Assembly: GCA_965653225.1 (NCBI GenBank)
Contig: CBFGZI010000029.1
Coordinates: 1 to 35,114, forward strand
Length of the DNA stretch: 35,114 nucleotides
Source: JALZDI01 sp965653225
GTDB lineage: Bacteria; Actinomycetota; Actinomycetes; Propionibacteriales; Nocardioidaceae
Reading direction: 5' to 3'
The notes below the pieces were generated by a model, which was given only the letters and a program-made list of their open reading frames with translations, searched no databases and had not been told where the DNA came from. Both the position numbers and the translations under genes were made by a program. Below, in pieces: positions 24,388 to 33,684 of the stretch (position 1 is its first letter; every line of letters starts with the position of its first letter).

Positions 24388-26004
24388 ATGCGGACCAAGA
24401 CACCGTTGCGGTGTGCCGCGGTAGCGGCGACGTTCGCGCTTCTGGCTGCTGCGTGTGGCGGCGGCGGAGGGAATGGCGGGAGCGGGAACTCGGGTTCCGG
24501 GGGTGCACCCACCGGTGCCGCGGCCCAGGGTGGCACGCTGACCGCTCAGCTGACGGAGCCCAGCTTCCTGGCTCCGGCTTCGAACTGTTATGAGTCGGAG
24601 TGTGGCCAGGTGCTGAACCTGGTCGACGACCCGCTCGTGAGCGTAGACCTCAACAGCGGCGCCCTGAAGTTCGACGGTCTGCTGCAGAGCATCAACACCA
24701 GTGACAACAAGGTCTTCACCATCAAGATCAAGCCGGGCAAGAAGTTCCAGAACGGCGAGCCGGTCAACGCCGACGCGTTCATCCGGGCCTGGAACTACTC
24801 TGCCGACCCGAAGAACGAGCAGGCCACCACCGGGTTCCTGTCCAAGATCCAGGGGTACGGCAAGGGTTCTGAGCTTTCCGGGGTCAAGAAGGTCAACGAC
24901 CTGACCATCCAGGTCACGCTGGCGCAGCCGTTCCGGCTGTTCCCGACGACGATGAGCTTCTCCAACGCGTTCGCGCCGATGTCGCAGGAGTGCTTCAACG
25001 ACCTGAAGACCTGCAACGAGAAGCCGATCGGCACCGGCCCGTACATGATGGACGGCCCGTGGAAGCACAGCCAGAGCATCACGCTCAAGCGCTGGCCCGG
25101 CTACCAGGGCGAGCAGGCGGCCAACCCCGACGTCATCCGCATGCAGATCACCACTGACCTGGTGTCGGCGTTCCGCGCCTTCCAGGCCGGGCAGATCGAC
25201 ATCACCCAGCTGGATCCGACGGTCTACCAGGAAGCCAAGGCGCAGTACCCCGACCAGGTGATGCTGTCGCGCACCGGCAACTTCACCTACATGGGCTTCC
25301 CGACCAAGACCGCGCCGTGGAACGACGCGAAGATGCGCCAGGCGGTCTCGCTGGCCATCAACCGGCCGCTGATCATCAAGCAGGTCCTCAACGGCATCTA
25401 CGAGCCGTCGACGGCCATCGCCCCGCCGGTGATCCCGGGCTCGCAGCAGAACGCCTGTGACTTCTGCAGGTACGACCCGCAGCAGGCCAAGCAGCTCTTC
25501 AAGGAGGCCGGCGGCAAGCCCGGCATGACCGTCAACCTGTGGTTCAACGCCGGCGCCGGTAACGACCCGTGGGTCGAGGCGATCGGCAACGAGCTGAAGC
25601 AGACGCTCGGTGTGCAGTTCAAGCTGCAGGCCCGCGAGTGGGCGCAGTACCTCGAGGTCCTGGACGCCAACGACTTCACCGGTCCGTTCCGTCTGGGCTG
25701 GCTGCCCGACTACCCGGCGGCGGAGAACTACATTCGGCCGATCGTGGGCTGCGGTGGCGACTCGAACTACACCGGCTACTGCAGCAAGCAGCTCGATGCA
25801 CTGTTGGCCCAGGGTGACCAGGCCAAGACCGCGCAGCAGGCCAACCAGTTCTACCAGCAGGCCGAGGACATCGCGCTGAAGGACATGCCGATCATCCCGC
25901 TGTGGGTCAGCCAGGCGCCGACCGTCTACGCCAGCAACCTGAGCAACGTCAGCTACAACATCACTGACGAGGTTCCGCTGAACGAGGTCGTCGTCAACCA
26001 GTGA
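24388..26004 (+). CDS. oppA: Oligopeptide/dipeptide ABC transporter substrate-binding lipoprotein
   Basis: A 538-residue lipoprotein of the family-5 extracellular solute-binding proteins. The signal MRTKTPLRCAAVAATFALLA ends at a lipobox-like LAAAC with lipidated C23, then a Gly/Ser spacer. Family blocks include FDGLLQSI, IKIKPGKKFQNGEPVNADAF (the typical K-F-x-x-G-x-P-x-x-A-x-D motif) and KMRQAVSLAINRPLII. Binding of peptides is the commonest function, but some members carry nickel, sugars or glycans. Good Shine-Dalgarno AAGGAGG at 24375-24382. It is first of five genes, and the strong hairpin behind it should favour excess SBP over permease. Confidence 0.92.
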   Translation: MRTKTPLRCAAVAATFALLAAACGGGGGNGGSGNSGSGGAPTGAAAQGGTLTAQLTEPSFLAPASNCYESECGQVLNLVDDPLVSVDLNSGALKFDGLLQSINTSDNKVFTIKIKPGKKFQNGEPVNADAFIRAWNYSADPKNEQATTGFLSKIQGYGKGSELSGVKKVNDLTIQVTLAQPFRLFPTTMSFSNAFAPMSQECFNDLKTCNEKPIGTGPYMMDGPWKHSQSITLKRWPGYQGEQAANPDVIRMQITTDLVSAFRAFQAGQIDITQLDPTVYQEAKAQYPDQVMLSRTGNFTYMGFPTKTAPWNDAKMRQAVSLAINRPLIIKQVLNGIYEPSTAIAPPVIPGSQQNACDFCRYDPQQAKQLFKEAGGKPGMTVNLWFNAGAGNDPWVEAIGNELKQTLGVQFKLQAREWAQYLEVLDANDFTGPFRLGWLPDYPAAENYIRPIVGCGGDSNYTGYCSKQLDALLAQGDQAKTAQQANQFYQQAEDIALKDMPIIPLWVSQAPTVYASNLSNVSYNITDEVPLNEVVVNQ

Positions 26005-26045
26005 CCGAGGGGTCGGGTTCGACGCCACCTCGATGAGTACCTAGC

Positions 26046-26079
26046 GTGGGGACCGGGTAGGACACCACCCGGTCCCCAC
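26046..26079 (+). promoter_or_regulatory. Strong intercistronic hairpin between oppA and oppB
   Basis: GTGGGGACCGGGT (26046-26058) and ACCCGGTCCCCAC (26067-26079) form a perfect 13-bp stem with an 8-base loop. Such stems after SBP genes stop most transcripts or protect the SBP message, giving more binding protein than permease. Which effect applies here is inferred. Confidence 0.75.
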
Positions 26080-26110
26080 CTTGGTGCAGAGAGAGCGAAG
26101 GGCAACGTTC

Positions 26111-27115
26111 ATGGGCCGTTATGTGGCCAGGCGCCTGCTGCAGTTCATCCCCGTGGTCATCGGGACGATGTTCCTGCTGCACTACATCACCACGCTGGGG
26201 ATCCAGTTCACGGGTGACCCGATCCGGGCGCTCTTCGGCGACCAGCGGCCGCCGGAATCGGTGCTCAACGCGATGCGCGAGCGGTACGGCCTCGACAACC
26301 CGTGCCTGCAGCAGAAGGGCAACCCGTGCATCGGGATGTTCGTCGACCGGGTCGGACAGTACCTCCAGGGCGACTTCGGCCAGAGCATCATCTTCCGGCG
26401 ACCGGTCGTCGACGAGGTGATGGATCGGGCCCCGATCACCCTGCGGCTCACGGCGATCGCCATCGTGTTCGAGACCGTCATCGGCATCACGATCGGTGTC
26501 CTGGCCGCGCTGAAGAAGGACAAGTTCGTCGACAACGGCGTCCGGATCGTCACGACGCTGCTGATCTCGACACCGATCTTCGTCTTCGGTGTGCTGGTGC
26601 AGGTGTTCGCCGCGCTCAAGCTGCGGCTGTTCCTGGAGGGGCATGGGGCGCCGCAGTGGTTGTCCGACATGTTCTCGCCGGTCTACATACCTGATAACCC
26701 ATGGCTCAGCCTGATCGTGCCGGGCATGGTGCTCGGCGCGGTGTCGCTGGCCTCCATCGCCCGCCTGACCCGTACCAGCCTGATCGAGAACCTGCGGGCC
26801 GACTACGTGCGCACGGCCCGGGCCAAGGGCCTGGCGCCGCGGCGGACCGTCGGTGTGCACGCGCTGCGTAACTCGCTCATCCCGGTCGTGACCTACATCG
26901 GCATCGACATCGGGACCCTGATGGGCGGCGCGCTGATCACGGAGACCATCTTCAGCATCCCCGGGATCGGGCAGGGGGTCTACCTCGCCGTCCAGGCGCA
27001 GGACGCCCTCACCGTCATCGGGGTGACGACGCTGCTGGTGCTGGTCTTCCTGGTAGCCAACCTGATCGTGGACGTGCTCTACGCCGTCCTGGACCCGAGG
27101 ATCCGCTATGACTGA
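26111..27115 (+). CDS. oppB: Peptide ABC transporter permease OppB/DppB
   Basis: A 334-residue permease with six membrane segments. The N-terminus MGRYVARRLLQFIPVVIGTM is typical, and the EAA loop reads RADYVRTARAKGLAPRRTVG, the contact site for the ATPases. A long outer loop between helices 1 and 2 holds NPCLQQKGNPCIGMF, including two cysteines. The ATG at 26111 was preferred over an in-frame start at 26081 because the conserved sequence begins there. The end overlaps oppC by 8 bases. Confidence 0.95.
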   Translation: MGRYVARRLLQFIPVVIGTMFLLHYITTLGIQFTGDPIRALFGDQRPPESVLNAMRERYGLDNPCLQQKGNPCIGMFVDRVGQYLQGDFGQSIIFRRPVVDEVMDRAPITLRLTAIAIVFETVIGITIGVLAALKKDKFVDNGVRIVTTLLISTPIFVFGVLVQVFAALKLRLFLEGHGAPQWLSDMFSPVYIPDNPWLSLIVPGMVLGAVSLASIARLTRTSLIENLRADYVRTARAKGLAPRRTVGVHALRNSLIPVVTYIGIDIGTLMGGALITETIFSIPGIGQGVYLAVQAQDALTVIGVTTLLVLVFLVANLIVDVLYAVLDPRIRYD

Positions 27116-28034
27116 CGTGTCCACGGTCGGGCTCCAGCCCGAGCCCGGCCACCAGCCGCCCCCCGGCGGACCCCAGGAGAAGGAGGTCAGCCGCAGCCTC
27201 TGGGCCGACGGCTGGCGCGAGCTGCGCGCCAAGCCGCTGTTCTGGATCTCCGTGCTGGTCGTGCTGGTGGTCACGACGATGGCCCTCTTCCCGGGGCTGT
27301 GGGCGAGTGGCAACCCCGAGCAGTGCCTGCTGCAACGCGGTAGCCAGGGACCGAGCGGTGCGCATCCGTTCGGCTTCACGTTCCAGGGCTGTGACATGTG
27401 GGCCAAGATCGTCTACGGCACGAGCAAGTCCCTCGCCGTGGGTCTGCTAGCCACGATCGTCACCACCCTGTTCGGCATGCTGGTCGGTGTCTTCGCCGGC
27501 TACTACCCCGGGATGACCGACACCGTGCTGAGCCGGTTCACCGACATCTTCTTCGGCATTCCGTTCATCCTCGGCGCACTGGTGTTCCTGGCGGTGATCC
27601 CGGAGCGCAACGTGTTCACGATCTCCGCGGTGCTGGCGGTGCTGAGCTGGCCGACGTTCACCCGGATCATGCGCGGCAGCGTGCTGGGCATCAAGCACCG
27701 CGACTTCGTGGATGCCGCGAGGGCGTTGGGCGCGAAGAACATCCGGATCATCATGCGCCACATCCTGCCGAACGCGATCGCGCCGATCGTCGTGCTCTCC
27801 ACCATCTACCTCGGCATCTTCGTCGGGGCCGAGGCCACGCTGACCTACCTCGGTGTCGGCTTCCAGCGTCCGAACACCACCTGGGGCCTGCTGATCGCGG
27901 AGGGTCAGCCCTACGCCCTCCAGGGCTCGCCGCACCTGCTGATCTTCCCGTGCGCGTTCCTGATCATGACCGTGCTCGCGTTCATCATGCTCGGCGACCT
28001 GCTGCGCGACGCCTTCGACCCACGCGGACGATGA
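27108..28034 (+). CDS. oppC: Peptide ABC transporter permease OppC/DppC
   Basis: A 308-residue permease partner of OppB. A polar Pro/Gly-rich cytoplasmic N-terminus (~40 residues) precedes the first helix (LFWISVLVVLVVTTMALFPG). The EAA loop KHRDFVDAARALGAKNIRII and the segment LPNAIAPIVVLSTIYLG are diagnostic. An outer loop contains NPEQCLLQRG and FQGCDMW, two cysteines that might pair. The start overlaps oppB by 8 bases, so translation is coupled. Together with OppB it makes the membrane channel. Confidence 0.95.
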   Translation: MTDVSTVGLQPEPGHQPPPGGPQEKEVSRSLWADGWRELRAKPLFWISVLVVLVVTTMALFPGLWASGNPEQCLLQRGSQGPSGAHPFGFTFQGCDMWAKIVYGTSKSLAVGLLATIVTTLFGMLVGVFAGYYPGMTDTVLSRFTDIFFGIPFILGALVFLAVIPERNVFTISAVLAVLSWPTFTRIMRGSVLGIKHRDFVDAARALGAKNIRIIMRHILPNAIAPIVVLSTIYLGIFVGAEATLTYLGVGFQRPNTTWGLLIAEGQPYALQGSPHLLIFPCAFLIMTVLAFIMLGDLLRDAFDPRGR

Positions 28035-28044
28035 GGAGACATCC

Positions 28045-29093
28045 GTGACCGACACCGTCATCGAGTCCAAGAAGAGCTCCGACAAGTCGGCCCTTGCCCG
28101 GGTCCACTTCGACCGCACGGCGCCGCTGCTGGAGGTGGAGGACCTCAAGGTCGAGTTCCACACCCGCTACGGCACCGCCAAGGCCGTCAACGGGGTCTCC
28201 TTCACCCTCCGCGAGGGCGAGACGCTGGGGATCCTGGGCGAGTCCGGCTGCGGCAAGTCCGTGACCGCGCAGGCGATCATGGGCATCCTCGACACCCCGC
28301 CCGCCAGGGTCGCCGGTGGCACCATCAAGTTCCGCGGCGTCGACCTGCTCACGATGGACGACCGGACCCGCCGGCACGTCCGGCAGAACAAGATCGCGAT
28401 CATCTTCCAGGACGCGCTGTCGTCGCTGAACCCGGTGTTCACCGTCGGCTGGCAGCTCGGCGAGATCTACCGCAAGCACACCGGGGCCACCCGGGCGCAG
28501 GCCAAGGCCAAGGCGGTCGAGCTCCTGGAGATGGTCGGCATCCCCGGCGCCAAGCAGCGCGTCAACGCCTTCCCGCACCAGTTCTCCGGCGGTATGCGCC
28601 AGCGCGTGATGATCGCGATGGCGCTCGCGCTCGAGCCCGACGTGATCATCGCCGACGAGCCCACCACCGCGCTCGACGTCACCGTCCAGGCGCAGGTGAT
28701 GCGGCTGCTGGCCGACCTGCAGAAGAGCATGCAGATGGGCCTGATCCTCATCACCCACGACATGGGAGTGATGGCCGACGTCGCCGACCAGCTGTGCGTG
28801 ATGTACGCCGGGCACGCGGTCGAGCGGGCCAACGTCTACCAGGTCTACGAGCGGCCCGCGCACCCGTACACCAAGGCACTGCTGGAGTCGATCCCCCGCG
28901 TCGACCTGAAGGGGCAGGACCTGCGTGCGATCAAGGGCCTGCCGCCACCGCTGACCAACCCGCCGCCGGGGTGCTCGTTCCACCCCCGCTGCACCTTCGC
29001 ACGTGACCGGTGCAAGTCCGAGGAGCCACCGCTGTACGAGGTGCCGGGTGGCCGTGGCAGCGCCTGCCACTACTGGGAGGAGGTCATGGAGTC

Positions 29094-29097
<4 letters not shown>
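28045..29097 (+). CDS. oppD: Peptide ABC transporter ATPase OppD/DppD
   Basis: A 350-residue ATPase starting at a GTG with GAGGAGA upstream. Walker A is GESGCGKSVT, the signature is FSGGMRQR, Walker B is VIIADEPTTALDV, and the H-loop is LITHDMGV. The C-terminal oligopeptide-transporter extension carries GCSFHPRCTFARDRC, a Cys-rich block that in some family members binds an iron-sulfur cluster. It pairs with OppF to drive uptake. The last bases overlap oppF by 4. Confidence 0.95.
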
Positions 29098-30155
<1,058 letters not shown>

Positions 30156-30199
30156 CCCACCGACCGGCCCACCGGCCGGCCCGCGACTCTGGCGCGGCG

Positions 30200-30253
30200 G
30201 TCCCCTACGCCAATAGGTTCGGTGCTGGGGACCCCCGCGCCAATCGAGGTTCG
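30200..30253. repeat. Pair of ~22-base direct repeats between oppF and MATE gene
   Basis: GTCCCCTACGCCAATAGGTT (from 30200) and GACCCCCGCGCCAATCGAGG (from 30230) share CGCCAAT and continue into GGTTCG, about 30 bases apart. They lie in the 123-base convergent gap. Origin and role unknown. Confidence 0.5.
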
Positions 30254-30262
30254 TCGTGGCGC

Positions 30263-30275
30263 GCCCCAGTGGGGC
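30263..30275. terminator. Small hairpin in the oppF/MATE convergent gap
   Basis: GCCCC (30263-30267) and GGGGC (30271-30275) form a 5-bp GC stem with a 3-base loop. It may stop transcription from either side, but it is short and close to the MATE stop codon. Confidence 0.35.
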
Positions 30276-30278
30276 TGG

Positions 30279-31595
30279 TCAGGAACGGTAGGCGCCGGTG
30301 ACCATCCACGCCGGCGACCGTTCGCGCACCACCAGCGTGACCAGGCGGGCGACCATGAACCCGCCGAACCCCGCCCACAGCCACACCAGGCCGGCGCCGG
30401 TCAGGTAGACGACGTAGGCCAGCGGCACGAAGCACACCAGCGTGATGACGCCCGCCCAGGCCAGGTAGCGTCCGTCGCCCGCGCCGATCAGCACGCCGTC
30501 GAGTACGAACACCACACCCGAGACCGGCTGCAGCACCGCGGCCAGCACCAGCACCGACGTGAGCAGGCCCTGCACGGCCGGGTCAGGGGTGAACAGCTGG
30601 GGCAGCAGCCCGCTCAGCGCCAGCAGCCCGAGCGCGAACACGACCCCGCTGCCGATGCCCCAGCCGATCAGCCGGCGTGTCACCACCTGGGTGTCCTCGA
30701 GGTCGCCGGCGCCCAGCGAGCGCCCGGTCATCGCCTGCGCGGCGATCGCCAGCGCGTCCAGCGCGAACGTCAGGAACGTCCAGATCGTGAAGGCCAGCTG
30801 GTGCGCGGCGATCGCGGTCGCGCCCTGCGCCGTCGCGACGTAGGTGGCGATCAGCAGCGCCGCGCGCAGTGTCAGCGTGCGAACGACCAGCGGCACCCCG
30901 GTGCGCCCGGCCGTGCGGATGCCCGGCAGGTCCGGTGTCAGCCGCGCGCCATGGCGCCGGGCTCCCCGCACCACCACGGCCAGCAGCGCGACCGCGGCGC
31001 CGGTCTGCGCCAGCACGGTGCCCAGGGCCGACCCCGCGATGCCCAGGCCGAGCCCGTAGACCAGCAGCAGGTTGAGACCGACGTTGGTCACGTTCGCGAT
31101 GACCGCCACCACCAGCGGTGTACGCGTGTCGAGCAGCCCGCGCAGCACACCGGTGGCGGCCAGCACGACGAACATCGAGGGCAGGCCGAGCGCGGAGATG
31201 CGCAGGTACGTCAGGGCGTACGGCGTGATCTCCGGAGCCGGGTCGAACACGCCGACCAGCGGAGCCGTCAGGCCGACCCCGAGCACGGTCGTGACCGCAC
31301 CCAGCGCCAGGGCCAGCCAGATGCCGTCCAGGCCCTGCGTGAGCGCCGCCCGCCGGTCGCCGGCGCCGACCTGGCGGGCGACCGACGACGTCGTGCCGTA
31401 GGCGAGGAAGACGAACACGCCCAGCAGGGTCTGCAGGATCGCCGCGGCGACGCCGAGACCGCCGAGCTGCGGGGTGCCGAGGTGGCCGACGATGGCGGCG
31501 TCGGCGAGGAGGAACAGCGGCTCGGACACCAATGCGGCGAAGGCCGGCACCGCCAGGCGGAGGATCTCCCTGTCGGTCGCGGTGGGGAACGTCAT
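30279..31595 (-). CDS. MATE family efflux transporter (DinF-like)
   Basis: A 438-residue membrane protein with about 12 helices in two related halves. The start MTFPTATDREILRLAVPAFA and the helix-1 pattern ALVSEPLFLLADAAIVGHLG (with the conserved Asp) mark the DinF branch of the MATE family. FLAYGTTSSVARQVGAGDRRAAL is the conserved loop after helix 2. These proteins export cationic compounds against Na+ or H+; the substrate is unknown. The ATG at 31595 was chosen because upstream sequence in the same frame (to 31850) is Arg/Pro-rich and non-membrane. It is divergent from dnaB, an order seen in related genomes. Confidence 0.9.
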   Translation of the reverse strand: MTFPTATDREILRLAVPAFAALVSEPLFLLADAAIVGHLGTPQLGGLGVAAAILQTLLGVFVFLAYGTTSSVARQVGAGDRRAALTQGLDGIWLALALGAVTTVLGVGLTAPLVGVFDPAPEITPYALTYLRISALGLPSMFVVLAATGVLRGLLDTRTPLVVAVIANVTNVGLNLLLVYGLGLGIAGSALGTVLAQTGAAVALLAVVVRGARRHGARLTPDLPGIRTAGRTGVPLVVRTLTLRAALLIATYVATAQGATAIAAHQLAFTIWTFLTFALDALAIAAQAMTGRSLGAGDLEDTQVVTRRLIGWGIGSGVVFALGLLALSGLLPQLFTPDPAVQGLLTSVLVLAAVLQPVSGVVFVLDGVLIGAGDGRYLAWAGVITLVCFVPLAYVVYLTGAGLVWLWAGFGGFMVARLVTLVVRERSPAWMVTGAYRS

Positions 31596-31891
31596 GCTGC
31601 CTCGCCCCCGTTCCCTCGACGACGGTCCCCCGACTACGGCCCCCGATGGCCTTGGCTGCGGCCCACACTGCGGGCCTCGCTGGGGCCCCGGACGTAGCCC
31701 GCAACCCTGCCAGGGTCGGACTATAGCCGCCGTCCGGTGGGCACGTGCCTGGTGTGTCGACCGGCGGACCGCGGGCCCGTCCGGGCGAAGTGTGCGATGT
31801 GGTCGGCGACGTTGCGTAACTTTCTTCGATCCACACCACGTGGACGGCAAAGTCGCAGGTCACGCGGCACATGCGCGCGAGCATGGACCAG

Positions 31892-31976
31892 GTTTCCACA
31901 GGTGTGTACCCAGGCTGTGCACACGTCTTCCACGGTTGTCCCCAGCGGTACGCCGGCTTTCCACAGGCCCCTGTGG
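31892..31976. promoter_or_regulatory. Cluster of DnaA-box-like elements upstream of dnaB
   Basis: GTTTCCACA (31892-31900), TTGTCCCCA (31936-31944, one base from the actinobacterial box TTGTCCACA) and CTTTCCACA (31957-31965) lie within 85 bases. The last runs into a perfect palindrome CCACAGGCCCCTGTGG (31961-31976), and TGTGCACA is at 31916-31923. Weak DnaA sites or another regulator are both possible. Confidence 0.4.
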
Positions 31977-32060
31977 GCGAGCCGCTTCACCCCGCCCGCG
32001 AGCGGTCGTACGGTCGTCACCGGTCCGGTACGGGCCCTGTCGGTGGGGGCCCCTAGGGTC

Positions 32061-32076
32061 TCGAACATATGTTCGT
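32061..32076. promoter_or_regulatory. lexA box: LexA (SOS) box upstream of dnaB
   Basis: TCGAACATATGTTCGT matches the actinobacterial SOS box TCGAAC-N4-GTTCGA at 11 of 12 defined positions. It ends 48 bases before the dnaB GTG and touches a -10-like TAGACT (32076-32081), so bound LexA would block a promoter there. The site is near the start of dnaB rather than of the MATE gene (465 bases away). Confidence 0.7.
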
Positions 32077-32124
32077 AGACTTTCCGGGAGCACGGGTCCG
32101 GAAACGGTGGAGAAGGAGGGCGGC

Positions 32125-33492
32125 GTGAGCATCGCCGAGTTTCCCGGCCAGCAGACCACCGACGACTACCCCTCCCAGCTCGACCGCACCCCGCCGCAGG
32201 ACCAGGTGGCCGAGCAGAGCGTGCTGGGCGCCATGCTCATGTCCAAGGACGCGATCGCCGACGTGGTCGAGTCCATCCGCGGCACCGACTTCTACCGCCC
32301 CACGCACGAGACGATCTTCGACGCGGTCATCGACCTGTACGGCCGCGGGGAGCCCGCCGACGCGGTCACCGTGGCGGCGCAGCTGCAGCGGCAGGGCGAG
32401 CTGGGGCGGGTCGGCGGCGCGCCCTACCTCCACACGCTGGTCTCCGGCGTCCCGATCGCGGCCAACGCCGGCTACTACGCCGAGATCGTCCGCGAGAAGG
32501 CGATCCTGCGTCGGCTGGTCGACGCCGGCACCCGCATCGCCCAGTGGGGCTACTCCGGCGAGGGCGACGTCGACGACGTGGTCGACCGTGCCCAGGCCGA
32601 GGTCTACGGCGTCACCGACAAGCGCACGTCCGAGGACTACGCGCCGCTGTCCGACATCATGGAGGGCACGCTCGACGAGATCGAGGCGATCTCCAACCGC
32701 GACGGCGCCATGGTGGGTGTGCCCACCGGGTTCGCCGACCTCGACGAGCTCACCAACGGCCTGCACCCGGGCCAGATGATCATCGTCGCCGCCCGCCCCG
32801 CGATGGGGAAGTCGACGATCGGGCTCGACTTCGCGCGGTCGGCGGCGATCAAGCACGGCATGGCCAGCGTGATCTTCTCGCTGGAGATGAGCCGCAACGA
32901 GATCACGATGCGGCTGCTGTCGGCCGAGGCCCGCATCGCGCTCAACTCGATGCGCAACGGCCACATGACCGACGACGACTGGTCGCGACTGGCCCGCAAG
33001 ATGGGCGAGGTGTCCAGCGCGCCGCTGTTCATCGACGACTCGCCGAACATGACGATGATGGAGATCCGGGCCAAGGCGCGCCGGCTCAAGCAGCGGCACG
33101 ACCTGCGGATGATCATCGTCGACTACCTGCAGCTGATGCAGAGCGGCAAGCGGGTCGAGAGCCGCCAGCTCGAGGTCTCGGAGTTCTCGCGCCAGCTGAA
33201 GCTGCTGGCCAAGGAGCTCGAGGTTCCGGTGGTCGCCATCTCCCAGCTCAACCGCGGCGCCGAGCAGCGCACCGACCGGCGGCCGCTGTTGTCCGATCTG
33301 CGCGAGTCCGGATCGCTGGAGCAGGACGCCGACATGGTCGTGCTGATCCACCGCGAGGACGCCTACGAGCGCGAGTCCACCAGGCCCGGCGAGGCCGACC
33401 TGATCGTGGCCAAGCACCGCAACGGCCCGACCGCCACCGTGGTGGTCGCGTTCCAGGGCCACTACTCCCGCTTCGTCGACATGGCGCACTAA
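32125..33492 (+). CDS. dnaB: Replicative DNA helicase DnaB
   Basis: A 455-residue hexameric helicase that unwinds DNA at the replication fork. The N-terminal domain (about 22-125) shows QDQVAEQSVLGAMLMSKDAI. The RecA-like domain has Walker A ARPAMGKST (about 225-233), Walker B MIIVDYLQLM (about 329-338) and the arginine-bearing SQLNRGAEQRTDRRPLLSDL loop. No intein interrupts it, unlike several mycobacterial DnaB genes. The GTG at 32125 has AAGGAGGG close by; the frame stays open to 31474 but without family sequence. Its upstream LexA box suggests DNA-damage control. It starts a group with the primpol gene on the same strand. Confidence 0.97.
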   Translation: MSIAEFPGQQTTDDYPSQLDRTPPQDQVAEQSVLGAMLMSKDAIADVVESIRGTDFYRPTHETIFDAVIDLYGRGEPADAVTVAAQLQRQGELGRVGGAPYLHTLVSGVPIAANAGYYAEIVREKAILRRLVDAGTRIAQWGYSGEGDVDDVVDRAQAEVYGVTDKRTSEDYAPLSDIMEGTLDEIEAISNRDGAMVGVPTGFADLDELTNGLHPGQMIIVAARPAMGKSTIGLDFARSAAIKHGMASVIFSLEMSRNEITMRLLSAEARIALNSMRNGHMTDDDWSRLARKMGEVSSAPLFIDDSPNMTMMEIRAKARRLKQRHDLRMIIVDYLQLMQSGKRVESRQLEVSEFSRQLKLLAKELEVPVVAISQLNRGAEQRTDRRPLLSDLRESGSLEQDADMVVLIHREDAYERESTRPGEADLIVAKHRNGPTATVVVAFQGHYSRFVDMAH

Positions 33493-33684
33493 GCGGGCTG
33501 TGAAGGGCGCGCGGTGCAATCCGGGACGCAGCAGGCGATTTAGCCATGGAGGCGCTTGACCTCTCCGGATGAGTCGGCCGGCGCGAGCGACGGCGTATCT
33601 TCGTGGCATGCACTCCGCGGCCGCAGTACGTTCTCGTCGACCTGACTCGCGCGGCCACACCGACCACCCGTACGGGACGGGGCT

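Larger units (their letters stand above)
31596..32124. other. 529-base divergent gap between MATE gene and dnaB
   Basis: No convincing gene. Left part: TATAGT on the minus strand (31720-31725) could be a -10 for the MATE gene, without a -35 match. Middle: TCCAC-N5-GTGGA near 31830-31850 (CCACGTGG core) and the DnaA-box-like cluster (31892-31976). Right: LexA box (32061-32076), -10-like TAGACT (32076-32081) and the dnaB Shine-Dalgarno AAGGAGGG (32113-32120). Confidence 0.5.

Noticed and set aside
31721..32078. Small open frames on both strands in the gap before dnaB
   Set aside because: No ribosome-binding site or recognisable sequence, and they cover the palindromic regulatory region.
32125..33492. 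Intein in dnaB
   Set aside because: The helicase domain is continuous at 455 residues, with Walker A and B uninterrupted.
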